From: Rhodococcus oxybenzonivorans
GTDB lineage: Bacteria; Actinomycetota; Actinomycetes; Mycobacteriales; Mycobacteriaceae
Reading direction: 5' to 3'
Length of the DNA: 64,000 bases
NCBI RefSeq assembly: GCF_003130705.1
Contig: NZ_CP021354.1
Span: 6,448,001 to 6,512,000 of the forward strand
This document shows, piece by piece, positions 45,486-54,578 of this stretch. How positions within the stretch are numbered: position 1 is the first letter of the stretch; the number at the start of each line of letters is the position of its first letter. A program made the position numbers and the translations under genes. The notes under the pieces are model-generated. The model did no database searches and was not told the DNA's origin. It worked only from the letters and a program-made list of their open reading frames with translations.

Positions 45486-45546
45486 CTGACCCAGTACGGG
45501 TCAGTCATGTCTCATGACCGAGAATCCGGGAACCCGCGCGGGTTCC
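45486..45546. terminator. Hairpin pair downstream of the P47K-like gene
   Basis: CTGACCC-AGTAC-GGGTCAG (45486-45504) and the 18-bp palindrome GGAACCCGCGCGGGTTCC (45529-45546). They lie beyond the stop of the last gene of the nitrile operon on the minus strand, fitting a terminator. Confidence 0.6.
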
Positions 45547-45608
45547 TGAACTAGGCGACCGATCGGCATTTGCTGCCATCGGGACGGCGGAGGTCAGATG
45601 GCGCTTCT

Positions 45609-46820
45609 TCAGGCAAACGTGCGGGTGACCTGGTCGGTAAGATTGTCGCCGAGTGGGTCGTGCCATGTTGTCCAGGTGTCGGGGCCGAGTTCGATCTCGG
45701 TGGTGGTCAGCAGGCACGCGTCGAGTTGCTGACGCAGTGTGTCGGGGTCAATTTCTTGACCGATGAAAACCAGTTCTTGCCGGCAGTCACCAACTGGCTC
45801 TTCCCATTTGTCGAGTATTCCCGTGCGGCGGTAATCGTCACTAGGCCAGTAGGACTCGGGTAGAAATTTCCACCACCGTCCGATGTAGCCGTGTCGGATC
45901 AGGTGGCCGGCCTGGGAGATGCTGCCGATCTCGGTGAATCGGCTCGCGTTCCAGTAGTAACCTTTGGCGCGCAGGAGACGCCCGTTGGCCCATTCGCGGG
46001 TGAGGAACTGGTGTAGCCGCCCGGGGTGGAAGGGGGCTCGTTCACGGTAGACGACGGAGCTGATTCCGTATTCCTCCGTCTCGGGGGTGTGTTGGCCCTG
46101 TAATTCTTGGAGCCATCCGGGGGCCTGGGCGGCCTTCTCCAAGGAGAACAGACCGGTGTCCAGAATGGTTTCGAGTGGGATCTGGCCGTGGGACATCGAC
46201 TGTATGCGCGCAGTGGGATTGAGTGAGCGCAGGACCGCGGTCAGTTCGGTCAGGTGCTCTGCTGTGACGAGGTCGGACTTGCTGACCAGAATGACATCGG
46301 CGAATTCGATCTGATCGACCAGCAGGTCGGAGATGTCGCGTTCGTCGTCTGGTGCATCGGCCTCGACGCGGCCACCGGTCTGGTAATCGTAGAGGAAGCT
46401 GTGGGCGTCGACGACGGTCACCATGGTGTCCAGGCGGGCGACATCTGCCAGCGCGTGTCCGTCGGTGTCGATGAAGGTGAACGTTTCAGCGACTGGTAGC
46501 GGCTCGGAAATACCGGACGATTCGATCAGGAGGTAGTCGAATCGTCCATCGGCTGCCAGTGCACTGACTTCCGCGAGAAGGTCCTCGCGAAGGGTGCAGC
46601 AGATGCAGCCGTTGGTCATCTCGACGAGCTTCTCTTGTGAGCGGCTCAGTGAGATCTCCCGTTCGACTTCGGCGCTGTCGATGTTGATCTCGCTCATGTC
46701 GTTGACGATGACGGCCACCCGCCTGCCTTCACGGTTGCGCAAGATTTGGTTGAGGAGCGTGGTTTTCCCGGCGCCGAGAAATCCTGACAGCACGGTCACG
46801 GGAAGTCGTGTGTCGGCCAT
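45609..46820 (-). CDS. Nitrile hydratase activator, CobW/P47K-family GTPase
   Basis: 403 residues. P-loop [16 protein letters not shown] at residue 12, the metal motif [12 protein letters not shown] near residue 71, [13 protein letters not shown] (NKxD-like) and a CobW C-terminal domain. Known as P47K or Nha3, such proteins deliver iron to Fe-type nitrile hydratase and are needed for active enzyme. It is the last gene of the operon, directly after the beta subunit. Confidence 0.92.
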   Translation of the reverse strand: MADTRLPVTVLSGFLGAGKTTLLNQILRNREGRRVAVIVNDMSEINIDSAEVEREISLSRSQEKLVEMTNGCICCTLREDLLAEVSALAADGRFDYLLIESSGISEPLPVAETFTFIDTDGHALADVARLDTMVTVVDAHSFLYDYQTGGRVEADAPDDERDISDLLVDQIEFADVILVSKSDLVTAEHLTELTAVLRSLNPTARIQSMSHGQIPLETILDTGLFSLEKAAQAPGWLQELQGQHTPETEEYGISSVVYRERAPFHPGRLHQFLTREWANGRLLRAKGYYWNASRFTEIGSISQAGHLIRHGYIGRWWKFLPESYWPSDDYRRTGILDKWEEPVGDCRQELVFIGQEIDPDTLRQQLDACLLTTTEIELGPDTWTTWHDPLGDNLTDQVTRTFA

Positions 46821-46935
46821 TGCGTTGAATCCTTCCGAGAGGTCGGGGAGGTCCCGGCTGTGGATGTGGCGGCGGCGGGCACGCGAACTGGGGATGCGTA
46901 CCCGCCGACGCAGTTGGTGACAGTGTGGGAGCGGG

Positions 46936-47574
46936 TCAGGCTGCCGGTTCGAGGTAACCCTCGAATAGGTCGACTACGACGCTGCCGGCGTCGGTGTCGT
47001 CACCGAAGAGGTCCTCGGCCGCGAACTGGACGTGGTAGGTCGGTTCCGCCCCGGCGTCGTTGCGGCCGTGGCCGATGGCGTCGGGGAAGGGCCACTGGTC
47101 GCCGGTGCGGTGCGTGACGGTCCCGACCCGGCCGCGGCAGTAGGCCGGCATGCGGATGTGCCCCGGGACGTACTCGTCGCGCACCCGGACACGTTGCCCG
47201 ACCTCGAAGGTGATGGTGTCGGTGCGGGCCGGACGTCCCTCCGACTCGGCCGGCCGGGACAGCGGGAACGGGCCCCCGGCAAGCGCTTCGAGTTCCTCGT
47301 GGGTGAGGATGCCCTTTTCGACCATGAGGGTGGCAACGCCGATGGCGTACCTCTCGTAATAGGGCGTCATCATGTAGTGGCGGGGTTCCATCCGCTCGAC
47401 GACGTAGCGGACCTCGTCGACACTGAAGGCCCCCAGCTCCGCCACTCCGAGGAAGAACAGGCTGTAGGGCAGGTGTTCCCAGTCGGCGTGGAAGGTGGGA
47501 CCGATATCGGCGTTGACGGTGTGGGGCACCTTGCCGAACCCTTGAACACCGGCGAGATCGTGTACTCCATCCAT
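46936..47574 (-). CDS. nthB: Nitrile hydratase beta subunit
   Basis: 212 residues from the ATG 47574, the normal size for Fe-type beta subunits. N-terminus [37 protein letters not shown], then [19 protein letters not shown] and an SH3-like C-terminal domain with [13 protein letters not shown]. Its two arginines in the ERM/YYER segments approach the alpha-subunit metal site in known structures. It follows nthA by 26 bp; both are needed for the heterodimer that hydrates nitriles to amides. Confidence 0.95.
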   Translation of the reverse strand: MDGVHDLAGVQGFGKVPHTVNADIGPTFHADWEHLPYSLFFLGVAELGAFSVDEVRYVVERMEPRHYMMTPYYERYAIGVATLMVEKGILTHEELEALAGGPFPLSRPAESEGRPARTDTITFEVGQRVRVRDEYVPGHIRMPAYCRGRVGTVTHRTGDQWPFPDAIGHGRNDAGAEPTYHVQFAAEDLFGDDTDAGSVVVDLFEGYLEPAA

Positions 47575-47600
47575 GGGTTTATCTCCTATGATTCGGTGGA

Positions 47601-48224
47601 TCAGTTGGCCGGGACCTGCGGGACTGCGACCCCGATCAGGCAGTCCTTGGTGACGATCTGCTGTAGTTGCTCCTGGGTCCAGCCTTCGGTGCCGGCGGGC
47701 CGTTGGGGGAGCACGATGTAGCGGGTCTCGGCGGTGGTGTCGTACACCCGGATCTCGACATCCTCGGCGATGTCGGTACCCATCTCGGACAGCACTTTTC
47801 GAGGTTCGCGGACGACGCGGGCACGGTACTCGAAGCTCTTGTACCAGGTCGGCGGCAACCCGAGGATGGGCCAGGCGGTGCAGGAGCAGAGGGAGCAGAC
47901 AATCACGTTCTTGAGGGTGGGGGTGTCCTCGAGCGCGACGATGTATTCGCCCTGCGGTCCCAGATAACCGTACTGGTCCACGGCCGCGGTGCCGTCGGTG
48001 AGGAGCAGTTCGCGGAACTCCGGGTCGGTCCAGGCCCGCGCGACGAGTTCGGCGCCGCGCTTCGGGCTGAAGTCCTCCTCGAAGGTCTTCTTCCACGCTT
48101 CGGTGTAGCCCTCGGGGACCACGCCCTTCCCGTCGAGCGCACGGAACAGTGCCCACGCGCGATCCGACGCCGGCGCTTGAGCTGGTGCGGCATTGTCTGG
48201 TGTGTGTTCGATCGTTGAGGTCAT
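47601..48224 (-). CDS. nthA: Nitrile hydratase alpha subunit, Fe-type
   Basis: 207 residues from ATG 48224 (a GTG 9 bp upstream is possible). The metal-binding loop reads CSLCSC at residues 110-115, the iron-type motif (cobalt-type enzymes have CTLCSC). Cys113 and Cys115 would become sulfinic and sulfenic acids. The protein closely follows Rhodococcus N-771 alpha in length and sequence as I recall it. It hydrates nitriles made by the aldoxime dehydratase encoded upstream. Iron-type enzymes can be light-sensitive through nitrosylation. Confidence 0.96.
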   Translation of the reverse strand: MTSTIEHTPDNAAPAQAPASDRAWALFRALDGKGVVPEGYTEAWKKTFEEDFSPKRGAELVARAWTDPEFRELLLTDGTAAVDQYGYLGPQGEYIVALEDTPTLKNVIVCSLCSCTAWPILGLPPTWYKSFEYRARVVREPRKVLSEMGTDIAEDVEIRVYDTTAETRYIVLPQRPAGTEGWTQEQLQQIVTKDCLIGVAVPQVPAN

Positions 48225-48288
48225 TGTTTCCACTTTCTGTAGGGGGCTGGTACGTACGAAGTGGGAATTTGGTGTGTCGGGAAGCGCT

Positions 48289-49362
48289 TTAGGGTAGGTC
48301 AGCGGCTAATGCCACGGTTTGTGCATCGCGCAGCATGCCGGTCCGGGGATGGCAGTTGATGTACTCGTACAGTTGGTCGCGTGCATCTGACACCGATACC
48401 TCGTGATACAGACGCAGCTTCGACAGACCCTCGGCGACTCGGAAAAAGGTAGTGAAGATTCGCAGATGGGTGGGATGGGATTCTGCCCAACGCTCCAGTT
48501 GGTCGAGCGAAGCCCAGTGCCCGATGTTGTAACTCAGATCAAGGAAGTTCCCTTCCAGGTCGATATTGCGTACGAACCTATTGCTGTAGCAGCCGACCGT
48601 CTCGCCGCTGTCGCGAAGAAAGTCCATGCCCTGCTGCAATGTTGGGAGGATGTCATCGAGATACAGGGATCGTTCTTCTGATTCGGCATCCTTCCAATCC
48701 TGACCGGAGCGAATCAACGCGATGTTGTCGTGGCCCTGGATCATTACCCGACCACCAACGGCGGGATCACCACTGATCACCCGCAGTTCGCCCGAAGGCT
48801 GCATCCAATCAGTTTGGGACAGCGGGAAACGTTCGCGCATCGAGCCCCAGTACCCGTGCTCGTTGATGTCGCCGCTGATCCCGTCCATCACCGCGCCGAT
48901 ACCAGGGAGGTCTTCCTGGAAGGCGTACAAAGTCTCGAATTGCTCGGCCCGGGGGGCGACGGTCTCGCGAAAGTAGCCGAGTCCCTCGGACAGTCGTTCG
49001 TCCGATGCCCACCAGTCGGCGACAACGGAGGTGCTTATCCAACGGGTGTAGGAAGCAACATCTTTCCAGTAACCCACCACCATCAGGTTCTCGTAGCCCT
49101 CGTTGTCCTCATGGTGGGTCAGGTCGTGGTGCCGCGGGCCGTCCTCCATATCGAAGCTCGAGACGATGCCGCGCATTGCCGCAAGAGCGGCCGTCCGGTG
49201 CTCGTCGCCGCGGAACTGCACGCCGAGATACGCCATCACCACCTGCTGGAGGGTTTCATCAGCGCGCCCGACCCACATGGGGAAGGGAGGTTGGTAGTTG
49301 TCGGGCACACGTCGGCTCAACGTTCGGGGACATACGAGGTGGTCGCTGATTGCAGATTCCAT
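48289..49362 (-). CDS. oxd: Aldoxime dehydratase (haem, OxdRE-like)
   Basis: 357 residues, close to OxdRE/OxdRG. Key residues fall at the published positions: proximal haem ligand His299 (HPTHL), distal catalytic His320 (LYHEVS), Arg178 (RERF) and Ser219 (IRSG). The N-terminus MESAISDHLVCPRT and PPFPMWVGRADE match the family start. The enzyme uses ferrous haem to dehydrate aldoximes to nitriles, which the nitrile hydratase downstream then hydrates. It lies between amidase and nthA on the same strand. Confidence 0.96.
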   Translation of the reverse strand: MESAISDHLVCPRTLSRRVPDNYQPPFPMWVGRADETLQQVVMAYLGVQFRGDEHRTAALAAMRGIVSSFDMEDGPRHHDLTHHEDNEGYENLMVVGYWKDVASYTRWISTSVVADWWASDERLSEGLGYFRETVAPRAEQFETLYAFQEDLPGIGAVMDGISGDINEHGYWGSMRERFPLSQTDWMQPSGELRVISGDPAVGGRVMIQGHDNIALIRSGQDWKDAESEERSLYLDDILPTLQQGMDFLRDSGETVGCYSNRFVRNIDLEGNFLDLSYNIGHWASLDQLERWAESHPTHLRIFTTFFRVAEGLSKLRLYHEVSVSDARDQLYEYINCHPRTGMLRDAQTVALAADLP

Positions 49363-49616
49363 AAGGACTCCTGTTTCATCGAGTTGGGGCTTCGAGAGAA
49401 TCTCGGAAACTCGTATAGGTCAGAAGCTACCGTCCACTAACGGTGTGAATTTGACCACGAGCGACTGATAGTTCGACGATGAGCGACAGTCAGTGAAGAA
49501 GCCGGAGAATTGCCGGAAACGGACCGGAATCGCAGGCCTTCTCCCATTCGGCACGGAAGACAGTCCGCGTCAGGACAAGGCCGAGCCCGTCCGTGTCCTG
49601 AGGACGAATACTTTGT

Positions 49617-51170
49617 TTACGCGAAACTTCTTGCGGTCGCGGCCGCCGGTGGTGAAGGAAACGCGCCAACAGCATGTTCGTAGGTGTGTGCCACGCGCAG
49701 GACCGTGGCGTCGTCGAAACGCTTGCCGACGATCATCAGACCGGTCGGCAAGCCACCGACCAGACCGGCAGGGACCGAGCACGCCGGGTGCCCGGTGACG
49801 TCGAAGGGAGCGGTGTTGCCCACCATCGACAGCGCGACATGCAGGTAATCGGCCAGGCCGGCATCGGCTGGGGGAATCTGTTGGGCGGTGTAGGGGACGG
49901 TGGGCATGACCAGTACGTCGAAGCGGGTCAGTGCGGCGTCGTAGGCGGCGCGCAACTCGGGTACGAGTTGGCGGGCCATGGCGTAGTACTTGCCGCCGCC
50001 GACCTCGAAGGTATAGCGACCCGACAATCCCACCAGCTTCACGGTCTTGGACAGCTCGTGGCCTCTGTGGAGGCGCTGGGCGGCGAAGTGCGCGACCAGC
50101 TCCGGGTCGTAGAAGCCGTCGGTGTTCATCCCGTAGGCGTTGCCGTCGAGCATCTGATAGGCGGCGCCCTCGGTGGCGATCACGTTCCACACGTGCATGG
50201 CGTCGAGATGCCAGGGAATCGACACCTCCTCCGCCGCCAGTCCGGCACCGCGCAGGACGTCGACCGCAGCCCGGACGGCAGCGTCGACGTCCGGATCGGA
50301 CACGGGTGTGCCGAAGCCTTCGGTGACGACACCGACACGGAGCCCGGACGCCGATTGGGTGATCGCCGACAGGTAATCGACGACCTCGATCACGGTCGGC
50401 TGGCGGGGATCGGCGCCATCGGGTCCTGCCAGCACACCGAGCATGACGGCCGCATCGGCAACGGTGCGGGTGATCGGGCCGAGGTGATCGATGGTTCGCT
50501 CGATGGGAAACGCCCCGGTGTAGGGGACCAGTCCGTGCGTCGGCTTGTGACCGACGGTTCCGCAGAACGCTGCGGGGATCCGGATGGAGCCGCCCTGGTC
50601 GCCGCCGACGGCCATATCGACGTCTCCGTTCCCAACGAGTGCTCCACTGCCGCTGGAGGAGCCGCCGGAATTGCGTGTCGGGTCCCATGGGTTGCGGACC
50701 GGTGCGGGCTGTGATGTGAAACTGGCCCCGGAGAAACACAGGTCCTCGCACACTGCCTTACCGGTGATCGTCGCACCGGCATCGAGGAGCCGGCGGACCA
50801 CCGTCGCATCGCGGCGAGGGATGAAGCCCTCCACGGTGCGGGATCCGTTCATCATCGGGACACCGGCGACCGCGACATTGTCTTTGACTGCCACCGTCTT
50901 TCCGGACAATGGGCCGTCCGGTGCGCCGGCGATCTCGGTGGTGACGTACCAGGCACCGAGACGGTTACGCTCCGGTGCGGCCGGCGCCCATTCCCGCTGC
51001 GGGGTCGGTGGGGCGGAGCGCCGATAGAGGTTCTCGACGGCGGTCGACGCACCGAGGGACGCTTCGACCGCAGGTGCAAATTCCTCGAGTTCCGCAGCGG
51101 ACAGGCCGAACCGAAAGTGCCGGTCAAGCGCGGCCAGGCGTGCGGAATCGGGTGGGGGCAATGTCGACAT
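49617..51170 (-). CDS. amiE: Amidase (amidase-signature, nitrile-pathway type)
   Basis: 517 residues from ATG 51170. The Ser-cisSer-Lys triad is at Lys96 (VAVKDNVA), Ser171 (NSGGSSSGSG) and Ser195 (GGDQGGSIRIPA), the positions reported for the Rhodococcus N-771 amidase. It hydrolyses the amides produced by nitrile hydratase to acids and ammonia. It is first on the minus-strand operon and lies across a 576-bp gap from the divergent AraC gene. The symbol is generic; the family is amidase-signature, not aliphatic amidase/nitrilase fold. Confidence 0.93.
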   Translation of the reverse strand: MSTLPPPDSARLAALDRHFRFGLSAAELEEFAPAVEASLGASTAVENLYRRSAPPTPQREWAPAAPERNRLGAWYVTTEIAGAPDGPLSGKTVAVKDNVAVAGVPMMNGSRTVEGFIPRRDATVVRRLLDAGATITGKAVCEDLCFSGASFTSQPAPVRNPWDPTRNSGGSSSGSGALVGNGDVDMAVGGDQGGSIRIPAAFCGTVGHKPTHGLVPYTGAFPIERTIDHLGPITRTVADAAVMLGVLAGPDGADPRQPTVIEVVDYLSAITQSASGLRVGVVTEGFGTPVSDPDVDAAVRAAVDVLRGAGLAAEEVSIPWHLDAMHVWNVIATEGAAYQMLDGNAYGMNTDGFYDPELVAHFAAQRLHRGHELSKTVKLVGLSGRYTFEVGGGKYYAMARQLVPELRAAYDAALTRFDVLVMPTVPYTAQQIPPADAGLADYLHVALSMVGNTAPFDVTGHPACSVPAGLVGGLPTGLMIVGKRFDDATVLRVAHTYEHAVGAFPSPPAAATARSFA

Positions 51171-51746
51171 GAAAACTGTGTCTCCTTCGGTTGAACCGCG
51201 GCACGCCCGCAGGGGCATGTTCCGAGGACAGTTGAGAGTCCTGTGCTGCCAGGGCAGTAGATCTCATCGGCAGTGGCAGGGCTCGGATGGGGCCGTGGAT
51301 GAGGCCGCGTGCTCGCGAGCAGGCATCAGGTGCCTCGGTGGCGATGAACCATCCGACGGTGCAGGCGCAGTCGATGACTTGTTCGTCCACGTTTGCGCAG
51401 CCTCCAGCACACAACATCATCAGTCCAGGAGGTCCCCTGAACACCCCCGGGATTTCCGGCGTACTCGAACGGTAGGCGCTTCCGGGGCGTGGCGTTTGAC
51501 GCTGAGCGCCAGCCAACTTTGCACGTTGCGACACTCGTCGCAGGGGCCAATCACCAGATTGGGAACGGAGGACTCAGCGGATCGGGTCATGGCGCCGCGC
51601 GCGGTGGGGCGGCTCGTCCACAAGGCGTTGCCTGCTCCTCGCCGCCGGGTCGGTGGCATGCTGCTTCGACGTAGGCAGTCCGTGCAGGTTGACATGTGAT
51701 TTCATCGCTCTTAGCGTGGTGTTCGCGCGAGCAGAAGGAGCCGTTC
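51171..51746. other. Long divergent intergenic region, amidase/AraC
   Basis: About 576 bases between two divergent starts. No protein-coding region was recognised on either strand; the open frames present are not protein-like. It should hold both promoters and the binding sites of the AraC regulator; GGCAGT at 51253 and 51269 is a weak candidate direct repeat. Confidence 0.5.
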
Positions 51747-52790
51747 ATGTCGTCGTTGCCGCCGCCGGATGGTGACATGGTGGACGATGACTGCCCGGAC
51801 TGCCGCCGCTCCGGCGACTTGATCAAGGTAGCGCCTGCTCCAGTCCCATCGACACCCCACCAGGGCCGCGAAGTGGTGCGAACCACCGCTCTCGGCACCT
51901 GGATCGAAACGATCCGCGACACGTTCGTGGCACTGGACATCGCGCCGATCGAGCCAGAGAACTTTACCGGGGCGGTGCAGACCCGCCATTTCGCGCACCT
52001 GATGGCGGCCGACGTCACGGCCACATCCCAGATCTTCCGCAGAACGGCCAGGCTTGCCAACCGCCATCCGCTCGAGTTGATGCAGATCGGCATGGTCGTC
52101 GCCGGTGAGGGGCAGCTCATCCAGGACGGGCGCACGTGCACCCTCGGCCCGGGAGATTTCGCCCTCTACGAGACTTCGCGGCCATTTACCTGGAGTTTGC
52201 ATCCGGAGTGGCACCTGCGCGTGTTCACTTGGCCACGGGCCTCGTTGTCGCTCACCGAGACTCAGTTGCAGGACTTGACGGCGCGGACCGTACGATCCAC
52301 CTCACCCGTGGGACAGTTGCTCTCACCGATGCTCTCCACCCTCCTGGTGGCCGATGGGGAGGTATCGTCCGCCGGTGCCATCGGCCTGGCAAGCGGGCTG
52401 GCGGACCTGGCCATCACGGCGGCCCAAGAGGAAGGTCGATCCAAGGACCCTGATCCAGGTCTGCGAGACCTCTACGCGAGTATGGTGCAGCACATCGAAC
52501 GCCACCTGGACGATCCGGATCTGTCCCCCAGCGGTATCGCCCAGGCGTTCTTCGTCTCCACTCGAACGGTTCACAGAGTGTTCGCACGCTTCGGCGCAAC
52601 CGCTGCCGCCACGATTCGCGAGCACCGGCTCGAGGCCTGTCGTCGCGCGATGATGGCTCCACGCAACAGATCCCGATCCCTGACCGACATCGCCTTCCAG
52701 TTCGGATTCGTCGATCTATCGGTCTTCAGCAGAGCATTCACGACGACCTACGGCATCAGTCCGAGCCGGTACCGCGAACAACATCGATGA
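51747..52790 (+). CDS. AraC-family regulator of the nitrile operon
   Basis: 347 residues from ATG 51747 (GAAGGAG ribosome site). An N-terminal ligand domain of the AraC_binding_2 type (about residues 60-215) precedes a double HTH at the C-terminus: LSPSGIAQAFFVSTRTVHRV and LTDIAFQFGFVDLSVFSRAF, then YGISPSRYRE. The N-terminal residues 1-45 include a CPDC pair (DDCPDCRR). Divergent from the amidase-oxd-nth operon, it probably activates it on nitrile, amide or aldoxime exposure; in Rhodococcus nitrile clusters this regulator type is known. Confidence 0.88.
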   Translation: MSSLPPPDGDMVDDDCPDCRRSGDLIKVAPAPVPSTPHQGREVVRTTALGTWIETIRDTFVALDIAPIEPENFTGAVQTRHFAHLMAADVTATSQIFRRTARLANRHPLELMQIGMVVAGEGQLIQDGRTCTLGPGDFALYETSRPFTWSLHPEWHLRVFTWPRASLSLTETQLQDLTARTVRSTSPVGQLLSPMLSTLLVADGEVSSAGAIGLASGLADLAITAAQEEGRSKDPDPGLRDLYASMVQHIERHLDDPDLSPSGIAQAFFVSTRTVHRVFARFGATAAATIREHRLEACRRAMMAPRNRSRSLTDIAFQFGFVDLSVFSRAFTTTYGISPSRYREQHR

Positions 52791-52878
52791 ATCATGGACC
52801 GAAATGCTCGACCATAGCCGGTTCGACTGTGCAGCAACAAGAGACGTCGTTGAACTACTGAGTGCGCAACGAGCGCCG

Positions 52879-53178
52879 CTACCGGGGCCGGTCGGATTCT
52901 CGATTCCCCTCGTCGGCAGTTGTTTTCAGCATCCGGTCCAGCTCTCTGCCTGCGTCGTCGTAGCCGGCGTCGGAGATTCGTTGCAGTTCGCGCAGGTCAC
53001 CGGCCGACACTGCGCGTCGAGTGAGCAGAAACCCGGCGCGCATGGATCCCTCGTCCAGCAACTCGCTCAGCTCCGCGAGGTCACCGGTCGCGTCGGCGAG
53101 ATCGGCCAACCGGTCCAGAGCGGTCTCGTTGCCCTCATAGGCCAGCGCGCGCAGGGTCTCCCGATCGATGTTCTCCAT
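52879..53178 (-). CDS. Small helical protein, unknown
   Basis: 99 residues starting at MENIDRETLRALAY. It is leucine-, alanine- and aspartate-rich and shows repeated helix pairs (ALDRLADLADATGDLAELSE, ELQRISDAGYDDAGRELDRM), resembling a short TPR/Sel1-like solenoid. No catalytic motif, signal or membrane segment. Divergent from the MerR gene with a 55-bp gap, so it may be its target. Codon usage fits a real gene, but the family is not recognised. Confidence 0.6.
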   Translation of the reverse strand: MENIDRETLRALAYEGNETALDRLADLADATGDLAELSELLDEGSMRAGFLLTRRAVSAGDLRELQRISDAGYDDAGRELDRMLKTTADEGNRESDRPR

Positions 53179-53233
53179 GTGGCCATTCTGCAACCCTTCC
53201 CCAGGGGAAAGGTCAAGTGGAACGATTGGCCGA

Positions 53234-53965
53234 GTGATCACCATCGGGCAGCTGGCAAGATACGTGGGAGTGTCGATCAAAACCATTCGCGTCTATCACG
53301 ACAAGGGGCTGCTCCCTGAACCCGACCGCGATTCATCCGGCTACCGGCGGTACGGCGCGAATGACGCCATCGACCTGATCAAGATCCGAACGCTGGCCGA
53401 AGCGGGTGTTCCCCTGGCCCGTATCGGGGACCTGAGGTCGGCGACCGAGGAAAAGTTCCAGCAGGCGCTGCGCGAGATCGACTACAAACTCACCGCCCAC
53501 ATTCGTGACCTGGAGGCAACGCAGGGCCGTCTGCGTCAGCTCGCCGCCGGGCATCTGGTGCCGCTGCCCACGGAGGTCGGTGCCCATCTCGAAGACCTAC
53601 TCCGGTTGGGATTCACACCCCGTTGGGTCGACCTGCAACGCGACCTGTGGATCCTCGTGTTCGCCACCCACCCAGACCACGCGATGACACTGTTTCACGA
53701 TCAAGCCGACATTCTTGCCGACCCGCTGCTGCGGCAGCTTTTCCGCGACTACGACCACACGTACGTCCTCGACGCCGATGATCCCCGTATCGACGACCTC
53801 GCGCGCCGGATCGTGGCGGCGACGCAGGAACGCTACGGAAAGGGCGAACTCCCGGAGCTGAATGAACCTTCCGAAATCCCTGCCTTGATCCAACAGACGG
53901 TCAACGCCTCGTCCCCGGCATGGCAGCGACTCGACACACTGATACGTGACCAACTGGACCCGTGA
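53234..53965 (+). CDS. MerR-family regulator
   Basis: 243 residues from GTG 53234. Winged HTH at the N-terminus: TIGQLARYVGVSIKTIRVYH, then KGLLPEPDRDSSGYRRYG and IKIRTLAEAGVPLARIGDL. A coiled-coil linker with KLTAHIRDLEATQGRLRQLA follows, then a helical effector domain of about 120 residues. No clustered Cys typical of metal sensors, so it is likelier a drug- or redox-type member. It faces the 99-residue gene. Confidence 0.88.
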   Translation: MITIGQLARYVGVSIKTIRVYHDKGLLPEPDRDSSGYRRYGANDAIDLIKIRTLAEAGVPLARIGDLRSATEEKFQQALREIDYKLTAHIRDLEATQGRLRQLAAGHLVPLPTEVGAHLEDLLRLGFTPRWVDLQRDLWILVFATHPDHAMTLFHDQADILADPLLRQLFRDYDHTYVLDADDPRIDDLARRIVAATQERYGKGELPELNEPSEIPALIQQTVNASSPAWQRLDTLIRDQLDP

Positions 53966-54074
53966 TTCGACCCGACAGACAACGGTGCATCCGTCAGCGC
54001 GCGCCGCGGAACATCGGGGCCGGATGTGAAGAAGCCGCGAGAGCGATGTTCTTGTCGTTGCGGAGTCGGCTGTG

Positions 54075-54428
54075 TCAGGTCATCGATCGACCTGAGGGGG
54101 GAGAATATGGATAGGTGTCGGCGAGTGCTCTGACGGTTTCGGCGTCGACGCCGACCTCGGCGACGAAGTGGCGAAGCATCTGTACGAAGCGAGTACGTGT
54201 CATGCCGAAGCTGACGAAGATGTCCTCGTCAGTCGCGCCGCCGTAGGGAATCCACGCTCGAGCGAATTCGATGAATCGAGCGGCTTCTCCCCGGGACTTG
54301 CACTCGGTCTGTATCTGTCGCCTGGTGTGTTTGGTCCGGCGCGATTTCTGATACTCGCGCGTGTAGGTTTCGACGCCCGTAGAGTCTGCGCCGGTTTTTG
54401 TTGGCGTCAATGGACAGCTTCCTGACAT
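54075..54428 (-). CDS. DUF3263-like small protein
   Basis: 117 residues, start uncertain. The C-terminal half carries IEFARAWIPYGGATDEDIFV, then SFGMTRTRFVQMLRHFV, which resembles the HTH-like core of the actinobacterial DUF3263 family. The N-terminal half is basic and low in conservation and may not be translated. It may bind nucleic acid. Isolated between MerR and the MFS gene. Confidence 0.55.
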   Translation of the reverse strand: MSGSCPLTPTKTGADSTGVETYTREYQKSRRTKHTRRQIQTECKSRGEAARFIEFARAWIPYGGATDEDIFVSFGMTRTRFVQMLRHFVAEVGVDAETVRALADTYPYSPPSGRSMT

Positions 54429-54578
54429 CCGCTTCTACCCTGGCGGTCTGTTTGCTGATGTGGTCACCCGTGCAGGTGCGGCAGTCAGCGGAGTGGCGGA
54501 CTCACCGGAGACTGCCGCACCCGAATTTCGACGACGTCGAGTCGACGACTACTTCTGACGTAACCGGGTGGGGTCAGG

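Larger units (their letters stand above)
44679..45608. other. 930-bp gap with a hydrolase remnant
   Basis: No intact gene was found. On the minus strand at about 44965-45100 a peptide PIEVPGAAHMLFWDEPAAAV ending in WQ-stop resembles the C-terminal His region of an alpha/beta hydrolase; its upstream part is absent. The rest shows only short frames without ribosome sites. Two hairpins near 45486-45546 close the region at the P47K-like gene. Confidence 0.5.

Noticed and set aside
45235..45489. 84-codon plus-strand frame in the gap before the P47K-like gene
   Set aside because: No ribosome site, atypical composition and no recognisable family; likely random in degenerate DNA.
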